A stretch of 64,000 nucleotides of DNA from an uncultured bacterium (GTDB lineage Bacteria; Verrucomicrobiota; Lentisphaeria; Oligosphaerales; Oligosphaeraceae), in contig CACYQT010000005.1 of the NCBI GenBank assembly GCA_902776645.1, forward strand, positions 1-64,000, in the 5' to 3' direction. The position numbers were made by a program, and so were the translations under genes. The notes beneath the pieces were generated by a model. That model did not search any database and was not told the DNA's origin. It was given only the letters and a program-made list of their open reading frames with translations. Positions 1 through 8,598 of the stretch are shown one piece after another (positions within the stretch are counted from its first letter, which is position 1; every line of letters begins with the position of its first letter).

Positions 1-1086
1 GCCGCTCCGGCAGCCGCCCCCGCGGCTCCTGCCACCGCGGCCCCAGCGGCAGCCGCTGTTCCCGCCGCCGCGACGGACAACGCTCCGATGAGCCCCCGCG
101 CGAAGAAATTCGTCGCCGAGCATCCGTTTGTCGTTCCGTCCATCCAGGGCACTGGCGCAGGCGGACGCATCATGGAAGCGGACGTGGAAGCTGCCTATCA
201 TAATTCACCGAAACTGAGCTCCGCCGCCGCCGCCATGCTGGCGGCTGGCGTTGCCGCCCCCGCGGCCGGAACTGGCCCGAACGGCATGATTCTGGCCGGC
301 GACATGGGCAAGCCCGCCGCTGCTGCCGCTCCTGCCGCTCCTGCCGCCGCCCCCGTTGCCGCGGCTCCCGCCGCCGGTGAGGACGTTATCACGGAGAAGC
401 CCTTCGCCCAGATCCGCAAGATCATCGCGAAGCGCCTTCTGGAATCCCTCCAGACCTCCGCGCAATATACGCTCATGTCCGAAGCGGACGTCAGCGGCCT
501 GCTGGCCCTCCGCGCCAAAATCAAGGCGCAGGGCGAGAAGCTCGGTCTTGCCAACATCAATATCGGCGACATGGTCATGTTCGCCGTCATCAAGGCGTTG
601 CAGAAGCATCCCGAACTCAATGGCGAATTCCATGACAACGTCGTCAAACTGCACAGCGCCATCAACATGGGCTTCGCCTGCGACACGGCGCGCGGCCTGA
701 TGGTCCCCGTTCTGCACAATTCGCAGACCATGACGCTCGCCGAAATGTGTAAGCGCGTCAAAGTCCTCGCCAAGCAGGCGAACGACGGCAATCTGAACCC
801 CGACCTGATGACGGGCGGCACGTTCACTGTCTCGAATCTTGGCGCGTTCGGCATCACGAACTTCACGCCTGTGTTCACGGTCCCGCAACTGGCCATTCTC
901 GGCGTCGGCAAGACGCTGCTGCGCCCTGTCCGTGCGGCGAACGGCGAAATCGTCTACAAGGACTACATGCAGTTCTCGCTGACGATGAACCACATGGTCA
1001 TCGACGGTGCCCCCGGCGCCCGTTTTCTGCAGACGTTGAAGGATATCATCGAAAACTTCGAACTGGTCTGCATCGCAGGTTGTTAA
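1..1086 (+). CDS. dihydrolipoyl acyltransferase (E2) of a 2-oxoacid dehydrogenase complex, 5'-partial
   Basis: The reading frame is open from base 1, so the lipoyl domain(s) and true start lie outside the window. What is visible: an Ala/Pro-rich hinge (bases 1-87), a peripheral subunit-binding domain (about 88-200, SPRAKKF...GTGAGGRI), a second degenerate copy of the same motif (about 216-306, SSAAAAML...GTGPNGMI), another Ala/Pro linker, then the catalytic acetyltransferase domain (about 385-1086). The active-site motif HMVIDG (HxxxDG) has its His codon at 991-993. The enzyme transfers the acyl group from lipoyl-lysine to CoA in the cytoplasm. E3 and fused E1 follow on the same strand, so this is the core of one complex; pyruvate is the likeliest substrate, but branched-chain 2-oxoacids are not excluded from sequence alone. 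Confidence 0.92.
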   Translation, partial: AAPAAAPAAPATAAPAAAAVPAAATDNAPMSPRAKKFVAEHPFVVPSIQGTGAGGRIMEADVEAAYHNSPKLSSAAAAMLAAGVAAPAAGTGPNGMILAGDMGKPAAAAAPAAPAAAPVAAAPAAGEDVITEKPFAQIRKIIAKRLLESLQTSAQYTLMSEADVSGLLALRAKIKAQGEKLGLANINIGDMVMFAVIKALQKHPELNGEFHDNVVKLHSAINMGFACDTARGLMVPVLHNSQTMTLAEMCKRVKVLAKQANDGNLNPDLMTGGTFTVSNLGAFGITNFTPVFTVPQLAILGVGKTLLRPVRAANGEIVYKDYMQFSLTMNHMVIDGAPGARFLQTLKDIIENFELVCIAGC

Positions 1087-1152
1087 GTTATGAGTCATGA
1101 AATCGCAGGCGGCGACGAGCCGCCTGCGATATTACTATCAGGAGAAGATAAA

Positions 1153-2499
1153 ATGGTCGATCTGATTGTGATTGGCGCCGGTCCCGGCGGATACGAAGCG
1201 GCTGCGTACGCCGCGAAACTCGGCAAGAAAGTCGTGCTGATTGAGAAGAACGAGCTCGGCGGCACCTGCCTGAACGTCGGCTGCATTCCCGCGAAGACGT
1301 TGCTGCGCTCCGCCCGTGCGTATGAAGACGTTCTGGAAGCCTCCCGCTACGGCGTGAGCGGCGCGGGAACGCCCGTGCTGGACATGAAGGCCGTTCAGGC
1401 CCGCAAGCAGTCCGTCATCGCGACGCTGAAGAAAGGCGTCGAAGGCATGCTGAAGCGCGCCGGCGTTGAAATCGTGAAGGCTGAAGCAAAAGTCCTGGGC
1501 CGCGGCAAAGTCGCCGCCGGCGGAAAGGAATACGAAGCCGCGAACATTCTGGTGGCGACTGGATCCGTTCCCGCCTGCCCGCCGATCCCCGGCTTGCGTG
1601 ACAATCCGAAAGTCTTGGATTCCACTGGCATTCTTGCTCTTGAAGAGATTCCGAAAGAACTCGTCATCATCGGTGGCGGCGTGATCGGTCTGGAATTCGC
1701 GACGTTCTTCGCGACGGCTGGCACGAAAGTGACCATCGTCGAAATGCTTCCGAAAATCGCCCCCGTCGTGGACGAAGAGATTTCCAAGAAGCTGATGGCC
1801 GAGATGAAGAAGGCCGGCGTCGTCTTCAATCTTTCCTGCAAAGTTCAGAAGATTGAAGGCAACGTGCTGACGTTCACGGATCCCGACGGCAAAGACCAGC
1901 AGATCACGGGCGACTACATCTTGAGCGCCATCGGCCGCTCTGCCGTGACGCGCGGCTTCGGTCTGGAAGAGGCCGGCGTCGAAATCGAACGCCGCGGTAT
2001 CAAGACGGACGAATTCGGCAAGACGAACGTTCCGGGCATCTGGGCTTGCGGCGACTGCACGGGCCGCATGCAATTGGCTCATGCCGCGACGCGCGAAGGC
2101 ATCGTGGCCGTCCACAATATGTTCGGCATCGCGGACCGCATGCGTTACACGGCGATCCCGTCCGTCATCTACACGCATCCTGAAGTCGCGCAGGTCGGCG
2201 CGACGGAGGATGAGCTGAAGAAGAACGGTGTCGCCTACAAGAAGGCTGTCATGCCGATGGCGATCGCGGGCCGTTTCATGGTCGAGAACGATGGCAAGGC
2301 GGGCACGGTGAAAGTGCTTGTCAGCGAGAAGTACGGACAGGTTTTGGGCGTCCACATGATCGGCGGCTGCTGCGGCGAATTCATCGCCAGCGCGGCGGCG
2401 ATGGTGGAGACGGAGCAGTGCGTCGAAGACATCCGCCAGATCGTCTTCCCGCATCCGACGCAGTCCGAAGCCCTGAAGGAGACGGTTCTCCACGCATGA
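1153..2499 (+). CDS. lpdA: dihydrolipoyl dehydrogenase (E3)
   Basis: FAD-dependent enzyme that reoxidises the dihydrolipoyl arm of E2 with NAD+. The N-terminus has the Rossmann motif GAGPGGYEAA, followed by the redox-active disulfide GGTCLNVGCIP. A second nucleotide-binding motif (IIGGGVIGLEFA) lies in the middle, and the C-terminus ends with the HPTQSEA segment whose His is the catalytic base. The 448-residue length is normal. An upstream in-frame ATG at 1090 exists, but the ATG at 1153 has a good GGAG site at 1141-1144 and starts exactly at the usual N-terminus, so I chose it. A palindromic REP-like unit follows the stop, before the E1 gene. Confidence 0.95.
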   Translation: MVDLIVIGAGPGGYEAAAYAAKLGKKVVLIEKNELGGTCLNVGCIPAKTLLRSARAYEDVLEASRYGVSGAGTPVLDMKAVQARKQSVIATLKKGVEGMLKRAGVEIVKAEAKVLGRGKVAAGGKEYEAANILVATGSVPACPPIPGLRDNPKVLDSTGILALEEIPKELVIIGGGVIGLEFATFFATAGTKVTIVEMLPKIAPVVDEEISKKLMAEMKKAGVVFNLSCKVQKIEGNVLTFTDPDGKDQQITGDYILSAIGRSAVTRGFGLEEAGVEIERRGIKTDEFGKTNVPGIWACGDCTGRMQLAHAATREGIVAVHNMFGIADRMRYTAIPSVIYTHPEVAQVGATEDELKKNGVAYKKAVMPMAIAGRFMVENDGKAGTVKVLVSEKYGQVLGVHMIGGCCGEFIASAAAMVETEQCVEDIRQIVFPHPTQSEALKETVLHA

Positions 2500-2500
2500 T

Positions 2501-2524
2501 GTAACGACGGCGTCCCTGCCGTCG
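2501..2524 (+). repeat. REP-like palindromic unit
   Basis: The sequence gtaacgacggcgtccctgcc followed by gtcg can fold on CGACGGC/GCCGTCG. Nearly the same 24-base unit occurs twice in opposite orientation at 51776-51799 and 51819-51843, always between genes. This looks like a dispersed extragenic palindrome. Confidence 0.6.
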
Positions 2525-2575
2525 AAAACGAAACAAACATTATCCTAACCTTAAATATAATCAGAGGAAGCAACC

Positions 2576-5065
2576 ATGACGAAGTGTTTGGAAATCTATC
2601 CGGAAGAACTGTTCAAGAAAGGTGAAATCGACTTCACGCCGATCGCCGTGAACGCCTACTCCAAGACCCCCGCGGAAGAGAAGAAACTCTTCAAGAAAGA
2701 AGACTTTGTGAACATCTACCACGACATGGTGACGTTGCGCACGTTCGAGACGATCATCAACGAACTGAAGCTGCACGGCGAATACATGGGCGTGAAATAC
2801 AACCACGCTGGCCCCGCCCACTTGTCCATGGGACAGGAAGCGGCCGCCGTCGGACAGGCCTACAGCCTGGACGTCAACGACCACACCTTCGGCTCCCATC
2901 GTAGCCACAGCGAAATTCTGGCCAAAGGTTTGAGCTCCATCCGCAAACTGGATGATGACAAGCTGATGGACATCATGAAGAACTTCTTCGGCGGCGCCAC
3001 GCTGAAAGTCGTCGAAAAGTGCGGCTGCAAGGATGTGAAGGATCTGGCCATCCATTTCCTGATCTACGGCGCCTACGCTGAAATCTTCGCCCGCACGACC
3101 GGTTTCAACAAAGGCTGGGGCGGTTCCATGCACTGCTTCTTCACGCCGTTCGGCATCTACCCGAACAACGCCATCGTCGGTGGATCCGGTTCCGTCGCTC
3201 CTGGCGCGGCTCTGTTCAAACTCGTCAACAAGAAGCCCGGCATCGTGGTCTGCAACATCGGCGACGCCTCCTTCGCCTGCGGCCCTGTCTGGGAAGGTTT
3301 GATGTTCTCCGCCATGGCGCAGTACCGCAAGCTGTGGGATGAAGGCAAAGGCATGCCGATCCTGTTCAACTGCTTCAACAACCAGTACGGCATGGGCGGC
3401 CAGACCAACGGTGAAACCATGGGCTATGAATTCATGGCCCGTATCGGCGCGGGCGTCAACCCCGAGCAGATGCACACGGAACGCGTCAACGGCTACAACC
3501 CGCTGGCCGTCATCGACGCCGTGGCCCGCAAGAAGCAGATCCTGCTGGAAGGCAAGGGCCCCGCGATGTTGGATGTCGTGACCTATCGTCTGGGCGGCCA
3601 TTCCCCGTCCGATGCCTCCAGCTACCGTACGAAGGAAGAGCTGCAGCGCTTCTTCGACGCGGACGCCGTCGGCGGCGAATGCGCGGTCGGCGCGGAATGC
3701 AAGGGAACGTTCTACCAGTATTTGGTGAAGAACAAGATGGCGGACGCCGCCGAGCTCGACGCCACCCGCAAGAGCGTGCAGGATCTCGTCTTCGAGATGT
3801 TCAAGCTGGCCATCGACAAGGAAATCTCCCCCTACGAATCCGCTGATTCCAAGTATATCGAAACCGTCACCTTCTCCAACCAGAAGGTCGAGAAGTTCGA
3901 CGACCGCGAGCCCGAAATGCTCCAGAAACTGGAGGACAACGAGCAGGTCAAGCGTATCGCCGGCAAGAAGCGCTTCGGCATTGACGAAAACGGCAAGCCC
4001 TACAGCAAGATGGTCGCCTACACCTACACGGACGCCGTGTTCGAGGCGATGGCGCATCGTTTCTCCATCGATCCGACGATGGTCGCTTTCGGTGAAGAGA
4101 ACCGTGACTGGGGCGGCGCGTTCGCGTGCTACCGCGGCTTGACGGAACTCATCCCCTACAAGCGCCTCTTCAACAGCCCGATCGCCGAAGCCGGTATCGT
4201 CGGCGCGGCCGTCGGTTACGCCCTCTGCGGCGGCCGTGCGGTGGCTGAACTGATGTACTGCGACTTCCTCGGCCGTTCCGGCGACGAAGTCTTCAACCAG
4301 CTGTCCAAGTGGCAGGCCATGTCCGGCGGCGTTTTGAAGATGCCGGTCGTCCTGCGCATCTCCGTCGGCTTCAAGTATGGCGCGCAGCATTCGCAGGATT
4401 GGTCCGCGCTGTGCAACCACATCCCCGGCCTGAAGATCGCGTATCCTGTCACGCCTTACGACGCGAAAGGTATGTTGAACGCCGCTCTGGCGGGCACCGA
4501 TCCCGTCATCTTCCTGGAAAGCCAGAAGCTGTACGGCAAGGGCGAGATGTTCCACAAGGAAGGCGTTCCGGAAGGCTACTATGAAATCGAACTGGGCGAG
4601 CCCGACGTGAAGAAGGAAGGCAAGGACATCACGCTGATCACCTTCGGCCCCGCGCTGTACGTCGCTCTCGACGCCGCGAAGGAACTCGAAGAGAAGTACG
4701 GCCTGAGCGCGGAAGTCATCGACCTCCGTTGCATCAACCCGCTGAACTACGACAAGCTGATCGCCTCCGTGAAGAAGACCGGCAAGTGCGTTCTGGTCAA
4801 CGAAGCCGTCGAACGCGGCAACGCGATGCACAATATCGCCGCCAACCTGACGCAGTTCTGCTTCGACTATCTGGACGCCCCGATGGCCATCGTCGGCTCC
4901 CACAACTGGGTCAGCCCCGCCGCCGAGCACGAGAAGGAATACTTCCCGCAGCCCAGCTGGATTCTGGACACGATCCACGAGCGTATCATGCCGCTGAAGG
5001 GCTATGTCCCCGCGACGAACCGTACGCTCGGCGAACTGCAGCGCGGCGCCAAGCTCGGCCTGTAA
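2576..5065 (+). CDS. fused alpha-beta E1 component of 2-oxoacid (pyruvate-type) dehydrogenase
   Basis: A single 829-residue polypeptide combines what is usually two subunits. The alpha-like part (about residues 40-420) has the thiamine diphosphate motif GDAS...NCFNNQYGMGGQT, with the terminal NN in place, and a GGHSPSDASSYRT phosphorylation-loop-like segment. The beta-like part (about 470-829) starts with YTDAVFEAMAHR and carries the GEENRDWGGAF and transketolase C-terminal (AEVIDLRCINPLNYD) segments. The enzyme decarboxylates the 2-oxoacid and acetylates lipoyl-E2. The start at 2576 is preceded by GAGGAAGC. It is the last gene of the E2-E3-E1 operon and is followed by a strong terminator. 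A 2-oxoisovalerate-type substrate remains possible. Confidence 0.92.
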   Translation: MTKCLEIYPEELFKKGEIDFTPIAVNAYSKTPAEEKKLFKKEDFVNIYHDMVTLRTFETIINELKLHGEYMGVKYNHAGPAHLSMGQEAAAVGQAYSLDVNDHTFGSHRSHSEILAKGLSSIRKLDDDKLMDIMKNFFGGATLKVVEKCGCKDVKDLAIHFLIYGAYAEIFARTTGFNKGWGGSMHCFFTPFGIYPNNAIVGGSGSVAPGAALFKLVNKKPGIVVCNIGDASFACGPVWEGLMFSAMAQYRKLWDEGKGMPILFNCFNNQYGMGGQTNGETMGYEFMARIGAGVNPEQMHTERVNGYNPLAVIDAVARKKQILLEGKGPAMLDVVTYRLGGHSPSDASSYRTKEELQRFFDADAVGGECAVGAECKGTFYQYLVKNKMADAAELDATRKSVQDLVFEMFKLAIDKEISPYESADSKYIETVTFSNQKVEKFDDREPEMLQKLEDNEQVKRIAGKKRFGIDENGKPYSKMVAYTYTDAVFEAMAHRFSIDPTMVAFGEENRDWGGAFACYRGLTELIPYKRLFNSPIAEAGIVGAAVGYALCGGRAVAELMYCDFLGRSGDEVFNQLSKWQAMSGGVLKMPVVLRISVGFKYGAQHSQDWSALCNHIPGLKIAYPVTPYDAKGMLNAALAGTDPVIFLESQKLYGKGEMFHKEGVPEGYYEIELGEPDVKKEGKDITLITFGPALYVALDAAKELEEKYGLSAEVIDLRCINPLNYDKLIASVKKTGKCVLVNEAVERGNAMHNIAANLTQFCFDYLDAPMAIVGSHNWVSPAAEHEKEYFPQPSWILDTIHERIMPLKGYVPATNRTLGELQRGAKLGL

Positions 5066-5118
5066 TGCAGTGAAAATGCAGCCGTGCATGAAACCATGCA
5101 CGGCATGAAGAATCAACG

Positions 5119-5154
5119 CCGCCCCGCGGAGAATGCTCCGCAGGGCGGTTTTTT
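5119..5154 (+). terminator. Rho-independent terminator of the dehydrogenase operon
   Basis: CCGCCC-c-GCGGAG, loop AATG, CTCCGC-a-GGGCGG, then six T. It is a 12-bp stem with one internal mismatch, 54 bases after the E1 stop. Confidence 0.9.
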
Positions 5155-5160
5155 AGATGG

Positions 5161-5208
5161 CTAGAATCCTAGAAAACTAGAATCCTGGAAAACTAGAATC
5201 CTAGAATG
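5161..5208 (+). repeat. three tandem 16-bp repeats
   Basis: Three successive copies of ctagaatcct(a/g)gaaaa or its near variant, between the terminator and the convergent permease gene. The function is unknown. Simple slippage is the likeliest origin. Confidence 0.8.
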
Positions 5209-5218
5209 GATGTGTGTG

Positions 5219-7939
5219 TTATCGCCCATACATTTTGCCGTGTTTGAATTTGGCTGCCAGCATGGCGGAGATCAAGAGAAGGCCGATGGCCGTCAAGCCC
5301 AGCCAGCCGAACAGCAATGTCGGCACATGCAAATCCGCCATGAAGGACAGTATGCCAAGAAGGATGAGAGACGGAACCGCCCCTGACATGAAAAGCAGCA
5401 TATTTTCAGCCAGATATTGTCGGTAGAGTTCTGATTGCGAAAGCCCCATGTCCAGCAGAAATCGAATCGTCTTCCGTTCGGCATGAAAATTGCGGAGCAT
5501 CATCAGAAGCAACGAGAACAGCCCCAGTAAAAAGCCGAGGACGCCTAATTGCAGAAAAATGGCAAGATAATGATTCTGAAAGCGTTCCGCTTCTGACATG
5601 AATTCATCCGTCGTCCATGTGCTTAAGCCGTATGGCTCCAAGAGTTGTTTGCATTTATCCGCTGTTTGCTTGTCATTTATCAAAAAGAAACGCGCCCCCT
5701 GCACATCAGGAAACAACGATTGGAAGGTATCGTCGCCGACCAGAATCCCGCGTTGGAAAACGGAGGCTCTCATCGTGCGCGACAATGTGATGTTTCCGTT
5801 CGGATAGGCGATGGTATCGCCTATACGCTTTTTCATAATCCAATAGAGCGATCCCATATCGACGGCGGCTGATGATTTATTAAGAAAATCGCCGTCGCGA
5901 GTCAAGAGAGACAAATCACATCCATAAACTGTTGGAACGGATGCCTGTAAAATATTGGAACAATCCGCGCTGTCGTTTGTGAAGACACGAATTGGCAAGA
6001 CTCCGTCCGGAAAAGGACGGTCGGTTGACGGCACGACAGGCAGAATCGTCTCCATGACAAACTGCCATCCGAAGGCGTCTTCCCCACGCGCCTTGATGCC
6101 GAACGCACCGACGCCCAACGTCCCTAGAAAGCCCAAGACCAAAATCACAATGCATGCCCGATAATGTCTTAAACGACGCAGAAACGACAACATGCCCAAT
6201 TGGATTGGCATATTGATTTTTCTGGATTCAGAAAAACAGAATTTAACTGTCTTGGCGGAATCACGTCTTAGCGTATGGAGGATGATCACCGCCATTGGCA
6301 GGAAGGACAATCCGAAACCAAGAAGATAGCTGCTTATATTCCAATGGAAATGAAGCTGTTCCATCAAGATGACGCCATTCCAGAATCGTTCCAGCATCCA
6401 GAGTTGCAATCGGCAGAATATGGTTCCGACTATCAACCCGACGATGATGCCCGGCAGCAGGACGGCGATGATTTCCATGAACAGAAAACGGTGGATTCCA
6501 TCCATATATTCTGACAGGATATCCAGTTCCTTGCGTCTGTCAAATAGATGCAGCTTTACCATCATGGAGAGCGCCAGAAGCGCGGCGAAAATCAGGAACA
6601 TGCTCAGTCCCAAGAACAAAGGGGCGAATTGAACGCCATTCCGGATGTTTTCCGCCAAAATGGTCTTGATGTCATCCGTTCGATACAATGCGGTGTCATG
6701 GCGCAGTTCATTGATAATCTTTTGACGAATATCGGAAACATCTTCACCTTTTTCAAAAATCAAAACCGTGTATTTGCCAGGCGAAAACCACTGCTGCGCC
6801 TGCTGGAAATTCAAATACAGTTTCGGCTTGCTTTTATACTTGTCCCAATAGTCTTTGTCTTCTTGACGGACTTTGTCAAAATCAATCGGAATGCCTGCAT
6901 CCCAATCGGTACAGCTTTCGACGTCTGTCAAACCAGCCGCTTCCGGATTCAATGCCTGCCCAAGATGTGCATTCGAGGCCTTCGCAATGTATTGCAATGA
7001 AACAGTTTCACGAATAAGCTTGCGATAGGCACCCATGCCGAAGAAAGCCAATTTGCCTCCTTTCGGAAAATCGGCCGAAACATTGTCGGCAAGAACAGCG
7101 CAATCCTTTTCAATAGGAAAAATATCGTTTTCGAATGCGCTGACAAAGAAATAATCAAGTTGATGCGCGCCGTCGGAGAGGGATTCGGCGAACGTCGTGA
7201 CGCCGCCGGCGGCGGCAGGAAAAAGTCCGCGGATGCGTTCCGGCAGAAACCATGCCGATGATTTCAAGGCAGGGCGGCCATCCCAATCGCTAAACGAAAG
7301 ACGTGAAAGATTCCAAATCATTTCATCGGGAAGTTCACAGTCGTCGCGCGCCCAGATTTCGTTGACGGCATTTTCCTCTATCCCAAGAGCTTGTGCAAGA
7401 TAGTCATGATTGACAAATAAATTGTTTGCATTGAGCTGCGGATTTTCGAAATTGACATTACGGCGTGCATCACGCCAAATTCCCCTGTAACGAAAACGGA
7501 TTTGCTTCAATTCCGGTGGTCGCCCCATCAGTTCTTCGGCGGGAATTGATGGCATCGTCAGTGTCCGCACCGTGAAGAAATCGCCTTCTTTTAGATTCAG
7601 TCGTTTGGCTAACGTGGGATTGGCCCATGCGTCGTTTTCCGAAATATCTGCATTGTTTTGAAACGCATAGAGTTCCAGCTTTACTCCGGGCGGCGCGAAG
7701 CCCTTCGCATGAAGCACGCCGTCTGGCAAGTCCGTCTTGATGGGAAACGGGAGGCGAATCAGACGACGGATGGATGCGACTTGCGTCTCCAGATTATCGT
7801 AAAGTGTTCCTCTGACGCTATCGCCAATCAAAAACGCAGCTGTAAGAATTGCGCAGCACAGACAGGCCATGGCCGCCAGAACGGCAAATGGCTTGCGGTA
7901 GAAAACAAAATCGCGTTGAAACAAATGGAGGCGTGTCAT
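5219..7939 (-). CDS. ABC transporter permease, large FtsX/MacB type
   Basis: A 906-residue membrane protein. The layout is that of the double-FtsX permeases: an N-terminal segment (about residues 17-40), a long extracytoplasmic region, three helices in the middle (about 445-565), another helix near 600-620, a second extracytoplasmic region and three C-terminal helices (about 785-895). Such permeases, with their ATPase, use ATP in the cytoplasm to drive mechanical work on periplasmic or membrane-embedded substrates (lipoprotein release, peptide or lipid export). The start overlaps the ATPase stop by 4 bases (ATGA at 7936-7939). It is the last gene of the 18-gene operon. The substrate is unknown; from context, a lipid-anchored propeller or the operon's isoprenoid are candidates. 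Confidence 0.85.
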   Translation of the reverse strand: MTRLHLFQRDFVFYRKPFAVLAAMACLCCAILTAAFLIGDSVRGTLYDNLETQVASIRRLIRLPFPIKTDLPDGVLHAKGFAPPGVKLELYAFQNNADISENDAWANPTLAKRLNLKEGDFFTVRTLTMPSIPAEELMGRPPELKQIRFRYRGIWRDARRNVNFENPQLNANNLFVNHDYLAQALGIEENAVNEIWARDDCELPDEMIWNLSRLSFSDWDGRPALKSSAWFLPERIRGLFPAAAGGVTTFAESLSDGAHQLDYFFVSAFENDIFPIEKDCAVLADNVSADFPKGGKLAFFGMGAYRKLIRETVSLQYIAKASNAHLGQALNPEAAGLTDVESCTDWDAGIPIDFDKVRQEDKDYWDKYKSKPKLYLNFQQAQQWFSPGKYTVLIFEKGEDVSDIRQKIINELRHDTALYRTDDIKTILAENIRNGVQFAPLFLGLSMFLIFAALLALSMMVKLHLFDRRKELDILSEYMDGIHRFLFMEIIAVLLPGIIVGLIVGTIFCRLQLWMLERFWNGVILMEQLHFHWNISSYLLGFGLSFLPMAVIILHTLRRDSAKTVKFCFSESRKINMPIQLGMLSFLRRLRHYRACIVILVLGFLGTLGVGAFGIKARGEDAFGWQFVMETILPVVPSTDRPFPDGVLPIRVFTNDSADCSNILQASVPTVYGCDLSLLTRDGDFLNKSSAAVDMGSLYWIMKKRIGDTIAYPNGNITLSRTMRASVFQRGILVGDDTFQSLFPDVQGARFFLINDKQTADKCKQLLEPYGLSTWTTDEFMSEAERFQNHYLAIFLQLGVLGFLLGLFSLLLMMLRNFHAERKTIRFLLDMGLSQSELYRQYLAENMLLFMSGAVPSLILLGILSFMADLHVPTLLFGWLGLTAIGLLLISAMLAAKFKHGKMYGR

Positions 7940-8598
7940 GCTTGTTCAGCTCCGTTTGGGGCGAGATTGACGCCGTCCGGAAAGAAATCGAAAGCACGAC
8001 GGTTATGCGTCGCCAGAACGATGGAAATATGGTGGTCGTGGTTGATTTGCTGGATCAACTTGAAGAAAGAATCGCTTCGTTCCGCGTCCAAGGCGGAAGT
8101 CGGTTCGTCCAGCAGCAGGATTTTCGGATTCGGGAGCAGGGCACGCGCCAAGGCGACGCGTTGGCGTTCCCCTCCCGAAAGTTGCTGCGGGAAGAAACCG
8201 CTTCGCTTCTCCAGACCGAATTCCGCCAGCCATGCCAACGCCTGTTCGTGATGGTCCTCTTTTGTTCCAATCATCGATAGCTGAACATTTTCCAGCGCCG
8301 TTAACTGTGGCAAAAGTGATGAATCCTGATCGGCGAAGCCGATGGTTTGCCGCCGAAAACGACGGCGTTCCGCTTCCGGCAGGCTATACAACGACACATC
8401 ATCGAAAAGGACTTCGCCCGCATCTGGCGGCTCCAAACCGTAAATGATTCTCAGCAAGGTGGTTTTGCCACTTCCCGACGGGCCGGTCAACAGTCGCGCA
8501 CAGCCGGACGGGCAGGAGAAATCAAAATCATGAAACAACGCAACCGTCTCTCCTGCAGAATGAAAGGACTTGGATACATGGTTCAGGACAAGTTTCAT
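7936..8598 (-). CDS. ABC transporter ATP-binding protein, LolD/MacB-type
   Basis: A 220-residue ATPase with Walker A GPSGSGKTT, Q-loop Gln in GFADQDSSLL, signature LSGGERQ, Walker B ILLLDEPT and the H-loop in ATHNRR. Size and motifs fit the family that pairs with FtsX-type permeases. It starts inside the stop of the upstream propeller gene (ATGA, 8595-8598) and overlaps the permease start by 4 bases, so the two transporter subunits are probably made in step. The partner is the permease at 5219-7939. Confidence 0.92.
   Translation of the reverse strand: MKLVLNHVSKSFHSAGETVALFHDFDFSCPSGCARLLTGPSGSGKTTLLRIIYGLEPPDAGEVLFDDVSLYSLPEAERRRFRRQTIGFADQDSSLLPQLTALENVQLSMIGTKEDHHEQALAWLAEFGLEKRSGFFPQQLSGGERQRVALARALLPNPKILLLDEPTSALDAERSDSFFKLIQQINHDHHISIVLATHNRRAFDFFPDGVNLAPNGAEQA

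Noticed and set aside
1090-1152. Longer N-terminus for dihydrolipoyl dehydrogenase
   Set aside because: The extra 21 residues do not belong to the family, and the ATG at 1153 has a strong ribosome site.
2561-5116. An 851-codon open frame on the minus strand opposite the E1 gene
   Set aside because: It mirrors the E1 codons with no ribosome site or recognisable domain; the E1 protein is unmistakable. Long antisense frames are expected with strong third-position GC bias.
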